The notes under the pieces: generated by a model
Told to the model about the DNA's origin: nothing
The model's database searches: none
The model's input: the letters and a program-made list of their open reading frames with translations, nothing else
In this document: positions 28,045 to 41,330 of the stretch, piece by piece
Position numbering within the stretch: the stretch's first letter is position 1
How the letters are laid out: each line of letters starts with the position of its first letter
Assembly (NCBI GenBank): GCA_037074705.1
Contig: JAYJMR010000015.1
Coordinates: 540,598-604,597, forward strand
Direction of reading: 5' to 3'
Length of the DNA: 64,000 nucleotides
Source: Zhengitettix transpicula
Taxonomy: Eukaryota; Arthropoda; Insecta; Orthoptera; Tetrigidae
Position numbers and translations under genes: made by a program

Positions 28045-29693
28045 AAAACATACTTTATTTTATTTAAAATTACATTTGAAACCAACATTTCGAGCTTTTT
28101 AGCCACATTATACAAATACTTTTTAAGAAAATGGCACTACTTCTAATCCTGAAAAAGAGAAATATTTCGAAAAGTTTTATTCGTATTAGAATTCTGATTT
28201 CATAAAAAATTTACGCATTTCCATTACATTAAGACGAATTTATTGTGAAAACTTTAAATATTTTTGAACTTCTTACTGATGAATAACGAAATTATTTAGC
28301 GTATTGTTCTGTGTAAATTTATGTGATTCAAAATATATTGATATCTTGTACACTGTTAACATATCTAACAGATATGTCGCTAATAAAGTACAGATTCTGC
28401 AAATACATTGCGATTCGGCTATTTGTAACCTCTATGCTTAAGGTAGCGTCACAATTACGCATTACATCGCAAAACAGTAGAGATATCTAAAAAAAAACTT
28501 TATTTTATTCTAAATTACATTTTAAACAAATATTACGAGCGTATTAGCGACATCATACAAATACTTTTTAAGAAAATGGCTCTACTTCTATTTCCGGTAA
28601 AGACAAATATTACGAAAAGTTTTATTCGTATCAGAATTCTGATTACATAAAAAATTTACTCAATTTCGCTACATTAGGACGATTTTTTTCAGACAATTTA
28701 AAATATTTTTCAACGTCTAACTGATAAATAACAAAAATGTTTACCGTATTGTTCCGTGTAAATTTAAGTGATTCAAAATATATCGATATCTTGTACACTG
28801 TTGAAATATCTAAGAGATATCTCGATAATACAGTACAGATATTGCATATAAATTGTGATTCGGCTATTTCTAACCTCTATTCTTGGAGTATCGTCATAAT
28901 TACGCATTGCATCGCAAACAAGTAGAGATATCTAAAAAAACATACTTTACTTTATTCAAAAATACATTTTAAACAAACATTTCGAGCTTTTCAGCCACGT
29001 TATACAAATAATTTTTAAGAAAATGGCTCTATTTCTACTTCCGATAAAGAAAAATATTTCGAAAAGTTTTATTCGTATCAGAATTCAGATTTCATAACAA
29101 ATTGAAACAGTTTCGCTACATTAGTACGATTTTTTTGAGACAACTTAAAATATTTTGCAACGTCTAAGTGATGAATAACAAAAATTTACAGTATTGTTCC
29201 GTGTAAATTTATGTGATGCAAAAAATATCGATATCTTGTACACTGTTAACATATCTAACTGATATCTCGCTAATACAGTACAGATTCTGCATATACATTG
29301 TGATTCGGCTTGTTGTAACCTCTATTCTTGGAGTATCGTCAGAATTACGCATTACATCGCAAATCAGTAGAGATATCTAAAAAAACATACTTTATTTTAT
29401 TCAAAATTACATTTTAAACAAACATTTCGAGCTTTTCAGCCACATCATACGAATACTTTTTAAGAAAATGGCTCTACTTCTATTACCGATAAATTAAAAT
29501 ATTTCCAAAAGTTTTATACGTATCAGAATTCAGATTTCATAACAAATTTAAGCAGTTTCGCTACATTTGGACGAGCTTTTTAGCCACATCATACAAATAC
29601 TTTTTAAGAAAGTGGCCCTAATTCTAATCCTAAAAAAGACAATATATTTCGAAAAGTTTTATTCGTATTAGAATTCTGATTTCATAAAAAATT
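28045..29693 (+). repeat. Five-monomer-plus-144-bp higher-order repeat, core copy 1
   Basis: This block recurs at 30,419-32,067 with an offset of 2,374 bp and again at 35,173-36,830. It contains A (28,300), B (28,745) and B (29,190) anchors. It then has an abrupt fusion at 29,571, where TTTGGACGA, normally followed by a T run, runs directly into GCTTTTTAGCCAC from ~305 bp further along the monomer. This leaves a partial monomer of ~144 bp. The offset of 2,374 bp equals five monomers plus this partial one. Confidence 0.87.
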
Positions 29694-30418
29694 TACGCAT
29701 TTCCATTACATTTAGTCGAATTTATTGTGAAAACTTTAAATATTTTTGAACTTCTTACTGATTAATACCAAAATTATTTAGCGTATTGTTCTGTGTAAAT
29801 TTATGTGATTCAAAATATATTGATATCTTGTACAATGTTAACATATCTAACAGATATCTCGCTAATAAAGTACAGATTCTGCTTATACATTGCGATTCGG
29901 CTATTTGTAACCTCTCTGCTTAGGGTAGCGTAACAATTACGCATTACATCGCAAAACAGTAGAGATATCTAAAAAAAACATACTTTATTTTATTCTAAAT
30001 TACATTTTAAACCAACATTTCGAGCTTTTCAGCCACATCACACGAATCCTTTTTAAGAAAATGGCTCTACTTCTATTACCGATAAAGAAAAATATTTCGA
30101 AAAGTTTTATTCGTATCAGAATTCTGATTTCATAACAAATTTAAACAGTTTCGCTACATTAGGACGATTTTTTTGAGACAATTTAAAATATTTTTCAACG
30201 TCTAAGTGATGAATAACAAAAATTAACCGTATTGTTCCGTGTAAATTTATGTGATTCAAAATATATCGATATCTTGTACACTGTTAAAATATCTAACTGA
30301 TATCTCGCTAATAAAGTACAGATTCTGCTTATACATTGCGATTCGGCTATTTGTAACCTCTATGCTTAGGGTAGCGTAACAATTACGCATTACATCGCAA
30401 AACAGTAGAGATATCTAA

Positions 30419-32067
30419 AAAAACATACTTTATTTTATTTAAAATTACATTTGAAACCAACATTTCGAGCTTTTTAGCCACATCATACAAATACTTTTTA
30501 AGAAAATGGCACTACTTCTAATCCTGAAAAAGAGAAATATTTCGAAAAGTTTTATTCGTATTAGAATTCTGATTTCATAAAAAATTTACGCATTTCCATT
30601 ACATTAAGACGAATTTATTGTGAAAACTTTAAATATTTTTGAACTTCTTACTGATGAATAACGAAATTATTTAGCGTATTGTTCTGTGTAAATTTATGTG
30701 ATTCAAAATATATTGATATCTTGTACACTGTTAACATATCTAACAGATATGTCGCTAATAAAGTACAGATTCTGCAAATACATTGCGATTCGGCTATTTG
30801 TAACCTCTATGCTTAAGGTAGCGTCACAATTACGCATTACATCGCAAAACAGTAGAGATATCTAAAAAAAACTTTATTTTATTCTAAATTACATTTTAAA
30901 CAAATATTACGAGCGTATTAGCGACATCATACAAATACTTTTTAAGAAAATGGCTCTACTTCTATTTCCGGTAAAGACAAATATTACGAAAAGTTTTATT
31001 CGTATCAGAATTCTGATTACATAAAAAATTTACTCAATTTCGCTACATTAGGACGATTTTTTTCAGACAATTTAAAATATTTTTCAGTGTCTAACTGATA
31101 AATAACAAAAATGTTTACCGTATTGTTCCGTGTAAATTTAAGTGATTCAAAATATATCGATATCTTGTACACTGTTGAAATATCTAAGAGATATCTCGAT
31201 AATACAGTACAGATATTGCATATAAATTGTGATTCGGCTATTTCTAACCTCTATTCTTGGAGTATCGTCATAATTACGCATTGCATCGCAAACAAGTAGA
31301 GATATCTAAAAAAACATACTTTACTTTATTCAAAAATACATTTTAAACAAACATTTCGAGCTTTTCAGCCACGTTATACAAATAATTTTTAAGAAAATGG
31401 CTCTATTTCTACTTCCGATAAAGAAAAATATTTCGAAAAGTTTTATTCGTATCAGAATTCAGATTTCATAACAAATTGAAACAGTTTCGCTACATTAGGA
31501 CGATTTTTTTGAGACAACTTAAAATATTTTGCAACGTCTAAGTGATGAATAACAAAAATTTACAGTATTGTTCCGTGTAAATTTATGTGATGCAAAAAAT
31601 ATCGATATCTTGTACACTGTTAACATATCTAACTGATATCTCGCTAATACAGTACAGATTCTGCATATACATTGTGATTCGGCTTGTTGTAACCTCTATT
31701 CTTGGAGTATCGTCAGAATTACGCATTACATCGCAAAACAGTAGAGATATCTAAAAAAACATACTTTATTTTATTCAAAATTACATTTTAAACAAACATT
31801 TCGAGCTTTTCAGCCACATCATACGAATACTTTTTAAGAAAATGGCTCTACTTCTATTACCGATAAATTAAAATATTTCCAAAAGTTTTATACGTATCAG
31901 AATTCAGATTTCATAACAAATTTAAGCAGTTTCGCTACATTTGGACGAGCTTTTTAGCCACATCATACAAATACTTTTTAAGAAAGTGGCCCTAATTCTA
32001 ATCCTAAAAAAGACAATATATTTCGAAAAGTTTTATTCGTATTAGAATTCTGATTTCATAAAAAATT
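30419..32067 (+). repeat. Five-monomer-plus-144-bp higher-order repeat, core copy 2
   Basis: This is a near-identical partner of 28,045-29,693 with anchors at 30,675, 31,119 and 31,564 and the same fusion junction at 31,945. After 32,067 it switches to a monomer like that at 26,455 (GTGAAATCTTTAAATA). The 62-codon frame at 31,111 is the same satellite shadow as the one at 28,737. Confidence 0.87.
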
Positions 32068-32094
32068 TACGAAATTTCATTACATTAAGACGAA

Positions 32095-34130
32095 TTTATT
32101 GTGAAATCTTTAAATATTTTTTAACTTCTTACTGATGAATACCAAAATTATTTAGCGTATTGTTCTGTGTAAATTTATGTGATTCAAAATATATTGATAT
32201 CTTGTACACTGTTAACATATCTAACAGATATCTCGTTAATAAAGTACAGATTCTGCATATACATTGCGATTCGGCTATTTGTAACCTCTATGCTTAGGGT
32301 AGCGTAACAATTAAGCATTACATCGCAAAACAATAGAGATATCTAAAAAAACCATACTTTATTTTATTCAAAATTACATTTTAAACCAACATTTCGAGCT
32401 TTTCAGCCACATCACACGAATCCTTTTTAAGAAAATGGCTCTACTTCTATTACCGATAAAGAAAAATCTTTCGAAAAGTTTTATACGTATCAGAATTCTG
32501 ATTTCATAACAAATTTAAACAATTTCGCTACATTTGGACGATTTTTTTAAAAAATTTAAAATATTTTTCAACGTCTAACTGATGAGTAATAAAAATATTT
32601 ACCGTATTGTTCAGTGTAAATTTATGTGATTCAAAATATATCGATATCTTGTACACTGTTAAAATATCTAACTGATATCTCGCTAATACAGTACAGATTC
32701 TGCATATACGTTGTGATTTGGCTTGTTGTAACCTCTATTCTTGGAGTATCGTCAGAAATATGCATTACATCGCAAAACAGTAGAGACATATAAAAAAAAC
32801 ATACTTTATTTTTTTCAAAATTACATTTGAAACCAACATTCCGAGCTTTTTAGCCACATCATAAAAATACTTTTTAAGAAAATGGCTCTACTTCTAATCC
32901 TGAAAAAGAGAAATATTTCGAAAAGTTTTATTCGTATTAGAATTCTGATTTCATAAAAAATTTACGCATTTCCATTACATTTAGTCGAATTTATTGTGAA
33001 AACTTTAAATATTTTTGAACTTCTTACTGATTAATACCAAAATTATTTAGCGTATTGTTCTGTGTAAATTTATGTGATTCAAAATATATTGATATCTTGT
33101 ACAATGTTAACATATCTAACAGATATCTCGCTAATAAAGTACAGATTCTGCTATACATTGCGATTCGGCTATTTGTAACCTCTCTGCTTAGGGTAGCGTA
33201 ACAATTACGCATTACATCGCAAAACAGTAGAGATATCTAAAAAAAACATACTTTATTTAATTCTAAATTACATTTTAAACAAACATTCCGAGCGTATTAG
33301 CACATCATACAAATACTTTTTAAGAAAATGGCTATACATCTATTTCCGGTAAAGAAAAATATTACGAAAAGTTTTATTCGTAACAGAATTCTGATTACAT
33401 AAAACATTTACTCAATTTTGCTACATTAGGACGATTTTTTTCAGACAATTTAAAATATTTTTCAACGTCTAACTGATGAATAACAAAAATGTTTACCGTA
33501 TTTTTCCGTGTAAATTTAAGTGATTATAAATATATCGATATCTTGTACACTGTTAAAATATCTAACTGATATCTCGCTAATATAGTACAGATTCTGCAAA
33601 TACATTGTGATTCGGCTTGTTGTAACCTCTATTCTTGGAGTATCGTCAGAATTACGCATTACATCGCAATACAGTAGAGATATATAAAAAAAACATACTT
33701 TATTTTATTTAAAATTACATTTGAAACCAACATTTCGAGCTTTTTAGCCACATCATACAAATACTTTTTAAGAAAATGGCACTACTTCTAATCCTGAAAA
33801 AGAGAAATATTTCGAAAAGTTTTATTCGTATTAGAATTCTGATTTCATAAAAAATTTACGCATTTCCATTACATTAAGACGAATTTATTGTGAAAACTTT
33901 AAATATTTTTGAACTTCTTACTGATGAATAACGAAATTATTTAGCGTATTGTTCTGTGTAAATTTATGTGATTCAAAATATATTGATATCTTGTACACTG
34001 TTAACATATCTAACAGATATGTCGCTAATAAAGTACAGATTCTGCAAATACATTGCGATTCGGCTATTTGTAACCTCTATGCTTAAGGTAGCGTCACAAT
34101 TACGCATTACATCGCAAAACAGTAGAGATA
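32095..34130 (+). repeat. Partner of 26,455-28,480 at 5.65-kb offset
   Basis: Anchors 32,156, 32,603, 33,051, 33,497 and 33,945 match 26,510, 26,957, 27,405, 27,853 and 28,300 with offsets of 5,644-5,646 bp. That offset equals twelve monomers plus two 144-bp partial monomers, as expected if two 2.37-kb-type units lie between the copies. It overlaps core copy 3 of the 2.37-kb repeat. Confidence 0.82.
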
Positions 34131-34800
34131 TCTAAAAAAAAACATACTTTATTTTATTCAAAATTACATTTTAAACCAACATTTCGAGCTTTTCAGCCAC
34201 GTTATACAAATAATTTTTAAGAAAATGGCTCCATTTCTACTTCCGATAAAGAAAAATATTTCGAAAAGTTTTATTCGTATCAGAATTCAGATTTCATAAC
34301 AAATTGAAACAGTTTCGCTACATTAGGACGATTTTTTTGAGACAACTTAAAATACTTTGCAACGTCTAAGTGATGAATAACAAAAATTTACAGTATTGTT
34401 CCGTGTAAATTTATGTGATGCAAAAAATATCGATATCTTGTACACTGTTAACATATCTAACTGATATCTCGCTAATACAGTACAGATTCTGCATATACAT
34501 TGTGATTCGGCTTGTTGTAACCTCTATTCTTGGAGTATCGTCAGAATTACGCACTACATCGCAAAACAGTAGAGATATCTAAAAAAACATACTTTATTTT
34601 ATTCAAAATTACATTTTAAACAAACATTTCGAGCTTTTCAGCCACATCATACGAATACTTTTTAAGAAAATGGCTCTACTTCTATTAGCGATAAATTAAA
34701 ATATTTCCAAAAGTTTTATACGTATCAGAATTCAGATTTCATAACAAATTTAAGCAGTTTCGCTACATTTGGACGAGCTTTTTAGCCACATCATACAAAT
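33689..34800 (+). repeat. Five-monomer-plus-144-bp higher-order repeat, core copy 3, one monomer short
   Basis: This copy has the A monomer (33,945) and the last B monomer (34,392) with the fusion junction at 34,773, but lacks the intervening B monomer of the other copies. After the junction it does not continue as GTGGCCCTA. Instead it switches to GTGGCTATACATC, a variant otherwise seen near 27,687 and 33,330, which indicates a second exchange at that point. Confidence 0.82.
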
Positions 34801-35172
34801 ACTTTTTAAGAAAGTGGCTATACATCTATTTCCGGTAAAGAAAAATATTACGAAAAGTTTTATTCGTAACAGAATTCTGATTACATAAAACATTTACTCA
34901 ATTTTGCTACATTAGGACGATTTTTTTTCAGACAATTTAAAATATTTTTCAACGTCTAACTGATGAATAACAAAAATGTTTACCGTATTTTTCCGTGTAA
35001 ATTTAAGTGATTATAAATATATCGATATCTTGTACACTGTTAAAATATCTAACTGATATCTCGCTAATATAGTACAGATTCTGCATATACATTGTGATTC
35101 GAATTGTTGTAACCTCTATTCTTAAAGTATCGTCAGAATTACGCATTACATCGCAATACAGTAGAGATATAT

Positions 35173-36830
35173 AAAAAAAACATACTTTATTTTATTTAAA
35201 ATTACATTTGAAACCAACATTTCGAGCTTTTTAGCCACATCATACAAATACTTTTTAAGAAAATGGCACTACTTCTAATCCTGAAAAAGAGAAATATTTC
35301 GAAAAGTTTTATTCGTATTAGAATTCTGATTTCATAAAAAATTTACGCATTTCCATTACATTAAGACGAATTTATTGTGAAAACTTTAAATATTTTTGAA
35401 CTTCTTACTGATGAATAACGAAATTATTTAGCGTATTGTTCTGTGTAAATTTATGTGATTCAAAATATATTGATATCTTGTACACTGTTAACATATCTAA
35501 CAGATATGTCGCTAATAAAGTACAGATTCTGCAAATACATTGCGATTCGGCTATTTGTAACCTCTATGCTTAAGGTAGCGTCACAATTACGCATTACATC
35601 GCAAAACAGTAGAGATATCTAAAAAAAAAACTTTATTTTATTCTAAATTACATTTTAAACAAACATTACGAGCGTATTAGCGACATCATACAAATACTTT
35701 TTAAGAAAATGGCTCTACTTCTATTTCCGGTAAAGACAAATATTACGAAAAGTTTTATTCGTATCAGAATTCTGATTACATAAAAAATTTACTCAATTTC
35801 GCTACATTAGGACGATTTTTTTCAGACCATTTAAAATATTTTTCAACGTCTAACTGATAAATAACAAAAATGTTTACCGTATTGTTCCGTGTAAATTTAA
35901 GTGATTCAAAATATATCGATATCTTGTACACTGTTGAAATATCTAAGAGATATCTCGATAATACAGTACAGATATTGCATATAAATTGTGATTCGGCTAT
36001 TTCTAACCTCTATTCTTGGAGTATCGTCATAATTACGCATTGCATCGCAAACAAGTAGAGATATCTAAAAAAACATACTTTACTTTATTCAAAAATACAT
36101 TTTAAACAAACATTTCGAGCTTTTCAGCCACGTTATACAAATAATTTTTAAGAAAATGGCTCTATTTCTACTTCCGATAAAGAAAAATATTTCGAAAAGT
36201 TTTATTCGTATCAGAATTCAGATTTCATAACAAATTGAAACAGTTTCGCTACATTAGGACGATTTTTTTGAGACAACTTAAAATATTTTGCAACGTCTAA
36301 GTGATGAATAACAAAAATTTACAGTATTGTTCCGTGTAAATTTATGTGATGCAAAAAATATCGATATCTTGTACACTGTTAACATATCTAACTGATATCT
36401 CGCTAATACAGTACAGATTCTGCATATACATTGTGATTCGGCTTGTTGTAACCTCTATTCTTGGAGTATCGTCAGAATTACGCATTACATCGCAAAACAG
36501 TAGAGATATCTAAAAAAACATACTTTATTTTATTCAAAATTACATTTTAAACAAACATTTCGAGCTTTTCAGCCACATCATACGAATACTTTTTAAGAAA
36601 ATGGCTCTACTTCTATTACGATAAATTAAAATATTTCCAAAAGTTTTATACGTATCAGAATTCAGATTTCATAACAAATTTAAGCAGTTTCGCTACATTT
36701 GGACGAGCTTTTTAGCCACATCATACAAATACTTTTTAAGAAAGTGGCCCTACTTCTAATCCTAAAAAAGACAAAATATTTCGAAAAGTTTTATTCGTAT
36801 AGAATTCTGATTTCATAAAAAATTTACGCA
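35173..36830 (+). repeat. Five-monomer-plus-144-bp higher-order repeat, core copy 4
   Basis: Anchors at 35,432, 35,878 and 36,323, followed by the same fusion junction at 36,713. The downstream part differs slightly from copies 1 and 2: GTGGCCCTACTTC replaces GTGGCCCTAATTC, and ACAAAATATTTCG replaces ACAATATATTTCG. The copies have therefore begun to diverge. Confidence 0.85.
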
Positions 36831-37979
36831 ATTCCATTACATTAAGACGAATTTATTGTGAAAACTTTAAATATATTTTAACTTCTTACTGATGAATACC
36901 AAAATTATTTAGCGTATTGTTCTGTGTAAATTTATGTGATTCAAAATATATTGATATCTCGTACACTGTTAACATATCTAACAGATATCTCGTTAATAAA
37001 GTACAGATTCTGCATATACATTGCGATTCGGCTATTTGTAACCTCTATGCTTAGGGTAGCGTAACAATTACGCATTACATCGCAAAACAATAGAGATATC
37101 TAAAAAAAACATACTTTATTTTATTCAAAATTACATTTTAAACCAACATTTCGAGCTTTTCAGCCACATCACAGGAATCCTTTTTAAGAAAATGGCTCTA
37201 CTTCAATTACCGATAAAGAAAAATCTTTCGAAAAGTTTTATTCGTATTAGAATTCTGATTTCATAAAAAATTTACGCATTTCCATTACATTAAGACGAAT
37301 TTTATTGTGAAAACTTTAAATATTTTTGAACTTCTTACTGATTAATACCAAAATTATTTAGCGTATTGTTCTGTGTAAATTTATGTGATTCAAAATATAT
37401 TGATATCTTGTACAATGTTAACATATCTAACAGATATCTCGCTAATAAAGTACAGATTCTGCTTATACATTGCGATTCGGCTATTTGAAACCTCTATGCT
37501 TAGGGTAGCGTAACAATTACGCATTACATCGCAAAACAGTAGAGATATCTAAAAAAAACATACATTATTTTATTCAAAATTACATTTTAAACGAACATTT
37601 CGAGCTTTTCAGCCACATCATACGAATACTTTTTAATAAAATGGCTCTATTTCTACTTCCGATAAAGACAAATATTTCGAAAAGTTTTATTCGTATCAGA
37701 ATTCTGATTTCATAACAAATTTAAACAGTTTTGCTACATTAGGACGATTTTTTTGAGACAATTTAAAATATTTTTCAACGTCTAAGTGATGAATAACAAA
37801 AATTAACCGTATTGTTCCGTGTAAATTTATGTGATAAAATATATCGATATCTTGTACACTGTTAAAATATCTAACTGATATCTCGCTAATACAGTACAGA
37901 TTCTGCATATAAATTGTGATTCGGCTATTTGTAACCTCTATTCTTGGAGTATCGTCATAATTACGCATTACATCGCAAA

Positions 37980-39770
37980 ACAGTAGAGATATCTAAAAAA
38001 AACATACTTTATTTTTTTCAAAATTACATTTGAAACCAACATTCCGAGCTTTTTAGCCACATCATACAAATACTTTTTAAGAAAATGGCTCTACTTCTAA
38101 TCCTGAAAAAAAAAAATATTTCGAAAAGTTTTATTCGTATTAGAATTCTGATTTCATAAAAAATTTACGCATTTCCATTACATTAAGACGAATTTATTGT
38201 GAAAACTTTAAATATTTTTGAACCTCTTACTGATGAATACCAAAATTATTTAGCGTATTGTTCTTTGTAAATTTATGTGATTCAAAATATATTGATATCT
38301 TGAACAATGTTAACATATCTAACAGATATCTCGCTAATAAAGTACAGATTCTGTTTATACATTGCGATTCGGCTATTTGTAACCTCTATGCTTAGGGTAG
38401 CGTAACAATTACGCATTACATCGCAAAACAGTAGAGATATCTAAAAAAAACAGATTTTATTTTATTCAAAATTACATTTTAAACGAACATTTCAAGCTTT
38501 TCAGCCACATCATACGAATACTTTTTAAGAAAATGGCTCTACTTCTATTTCCGATAAAGAAAAAAATTACGAAAAGTTTTATTCGTATCAGAATTCTGAT
38601 TAAATAAAAAATTTACTCAATTTCGCTACATTAGGACGATTTTTTTCAGATAATTTAAAATATTTATCAACGTCTAAGTGATGAATAACAAAATATAACC
38701 GTATTGTTCCGTGTAAATTTATGTGATTCAAAATATATCGATATCTTGTACACTGTTAAAATATCTAACTGATATCTCGCTAATACAGTACAGATTCTGC
38801 ATATAAATTGTGATTCGGCTATTTGTAACCTCTATTCTTGGAGTATCGTCATAATTACGCATTACATCGCAAAACAGTAGAGATATATAAAAAAAACATA
38901 CTTTAATTTATTCAAAATTACATTTGAAACCAACATTCCGAGCTTTTTAGCCACATCATAAGAATACTTTTTAAGAAAATGGCACTACTTCTAATCCTGA
39001 AAAAGAGAAATATTTCGAAAAGTTTTATTCGTATTAGAATTCTGATTTCATAAAAAATTTACGCATTTCCATTACATTAAGACGAATTTATTGTGAAAAC
39101 TTTAAATATTTTTGAACTTCTTACTGATGAATACCAAAATTATTTAGCGTATTGTTCTGTGTAAATTTATGTGATTCAAAATATATTGATATCTTGTACA
39201 CTGTTAACATATCTAACAGATATCTTGCTAATAAAGTACAGATTCTGCTTATACATTGCGATTCGGCTATTTGTAACCTCTATGCTTAGGGTAGCGTAAC
39301 AATTACGCATTACATCGCAAAACAGTAGAGATATCTAAAAAAAACAGATTTTATTTTATTCAAAATTACATTTTAAACGAACATTTCAAGCTTTTCAGTC
39401 ACATCATACGAATACTTTTTAAGAAAATGGCTCAACTTCTATTTCCGATAAAGAAAAAAATTACGAAAAGTTTTATTCGTATCAGAATTCTGATTACATA
39501 AAAAATTTACTCAATTTCGCTACATTAGGACGATTTTTTTCAGATAATTTAAAATATTTATCAACGTCTAAGTGATGAATAACAAAAATTAACCGTATTG
39601 TTCCGTGTAAATTTATGTGATTCAAAATATATCGATATCTTGTACACTGTTAAAATATCTAACTGATATCTCGCTAATACAGTACAGATTCTGCATATAA
39701 ATTGTGATTCGGCTATTTGTAACCTCTATTCTTGGAGTATCGTCATAATTACGCATTACATCGCAAAACA
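37980..39770 (+). repeat. 4-monomer higher-order repeat, copy 1 (~1.79 kb)
   Basis: Anchors 38,254 A, 38,700 B, 39,148 A and 39,594 B. The unit repeats with an offset of ~1,786 bp. Private variants are a long A run in CCTGAAAAAAAAAAATATTT, GAACCTCTTACTG, GTTCTTTGTAAA, TTGAACAATG and CTGTTTATAC. The A monomers carry CAGATTTTATTTTATTC in place of the usual CATACTTTATTTTATTC. Confidence 0.88.
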
Positions 39771-41330
39771 ATAGAGATATCTAAAAAAACATACTTTATT
39801 TTTTTCAAAATTACATTTGAAACCAACATTCCGAGCTTTTTAGCCACATCATACAAATACTTTTAAGAAAATGGCTCTACTTCTAATCCTGAAAAAAAAA
39901 AATATTTCGAAAAGTTTTATTCGTATTAGAATTCTGATTTCATAAAAAATTTACGCATTTCCATTACATTAAGACGAATTTATTGTGAAAACTTTAAATA
40001 TTTTTGAACCTCTTACTGATGAATACCAAAATTATTTAGCGTATTGTTCTTTGTAAATTTATGTGATTCAAAATATATTGATATCTTGAACAATGTTAAC
40101 ATATCTAACAGATATCTCGCTAATAAAGTACAGATTCTGTTTATACATTGCGATTCGGCTATTTGTAACCTCTATGCTTAGGGTAGCGTAACAATTACGC
40201 ATTACATCGCAAAACAGTAGAGATATCTAAAAAAAACAGATTTTATTTTATTCAAAATTACATTTTAAACGAACATTTCAAGCTTTTCAGCCACATCATA
40301 CGAATACTTTTTAAGAAAATGGCTCTACTTCTATTTCCGATAAAGAAAAAAATTACGAAAAGTTTTATTCGTATCAGAATTCTGATTACATAAAAAATTT
40401 ACTCAATTTCGCTACATTAGGACGATTTTTTTCAGATAATTTAAAATATTTATCAACGTCTAAGTGATGAATAACAAAAATTAACCGTATTGTTCCGTGT
40501 AAATTTATGTGATTCAAAATATATCGATATCTTGTACACTGTTAAAATATCTAACTGATATCTCGCTAATACAGTACAGATTCTGCATATAAATTGTGAT
40601 TCGGCTATTTGTAACCTCTATTCTTGGAGTATCGTCATAATTACGCATTACATCGCAAAACAGTAGAGATATATAAAAAAAACATACTTTAATTTATTCA
40701 AAATTACATTTGAAACCAACATTCCGAGCTTTTTAGCCACATCATAAGAATACTTTTAAGAAAATGGCACTACTTCTAATCCTGAAAAAGAGAAATATTT
40801 CGAAAAGTTTTATTCGTATTAGAATTCTGATTTCATAAAAAATTTACGCATTTCCATTACATTAAGACGAATTTATTGTGAAAACTTTAAATATTTTTGA
40901 ACTTCTTACTGATGAATACCAAAATTATTTAGCGTATTGTTCTGTGTAAATTTATGTGATTCAAAATATATTGATATCTTGTACACTGTTAACATATCTA
41001 ACAGATATCTTGCTAATAAAGTACAGATTCTGCTTATACATTGCGATTCGGCTATTTGTAACCTCTATGCTTAGGGTAGCGTAACAATTACGCATTACAT
41101 CGCAAAACAGTAGAGATATCTAAAAAAAACAGATTTTATTTTATTCAAAATTACATTTTAAACGAACATTTCAAGCTTTTCAGCCACATCATACGAATAC
41201 TTTTTAAGAAAATGGCTCAACTTCTATTTCCGATAAAGAAAAAAATTACGAAAAGTTTTATTCGTATCAGAATTCTGATTACATAAAAAATTTACTCAAT
41301 TTCGCTACATTAGGACGATTTTTTTCAGAC
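39771..41330 (+). repeat. 4-monomer higher-order repeat, copy 2
   Basis: Anchors 40,040 A, 40,487 B and 40,933 A, with the same private variants as copy 1. Similarity breaks near 41,330, where copy 1 has TCAGATAATTT and TTTATCAACG and this copy goes on as TCAGACAATTT and TTTTTCAACG. A few T runs are one base shorter here (ACTTTTAAG). Confidence 0.86.

Noticed and set aside
3258..36058. Recurrent 62-codon plus-strand frames (3,258, 4,149, 6,831, 7,721, 10,854, 15,321, 28,737, 31,111, 35,870) as a repeated small gene
   Set aside because: They arise only in B monomers where AAAATG replaces AAAATT or AAATAT. Most monomers lack the start or carry frame breaks, and indels between copies are not multiples of three.
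11272..37968. Minus-strand frames of 62-90 codons in the satellite (for example 13,566-13,802, 18,947-19,171, 37,696-37,968)
   Set aside because: They are the reverse reading of the same monomer. Their similarity to each other follows from satellite homology, with no sign of codon-level constraint.
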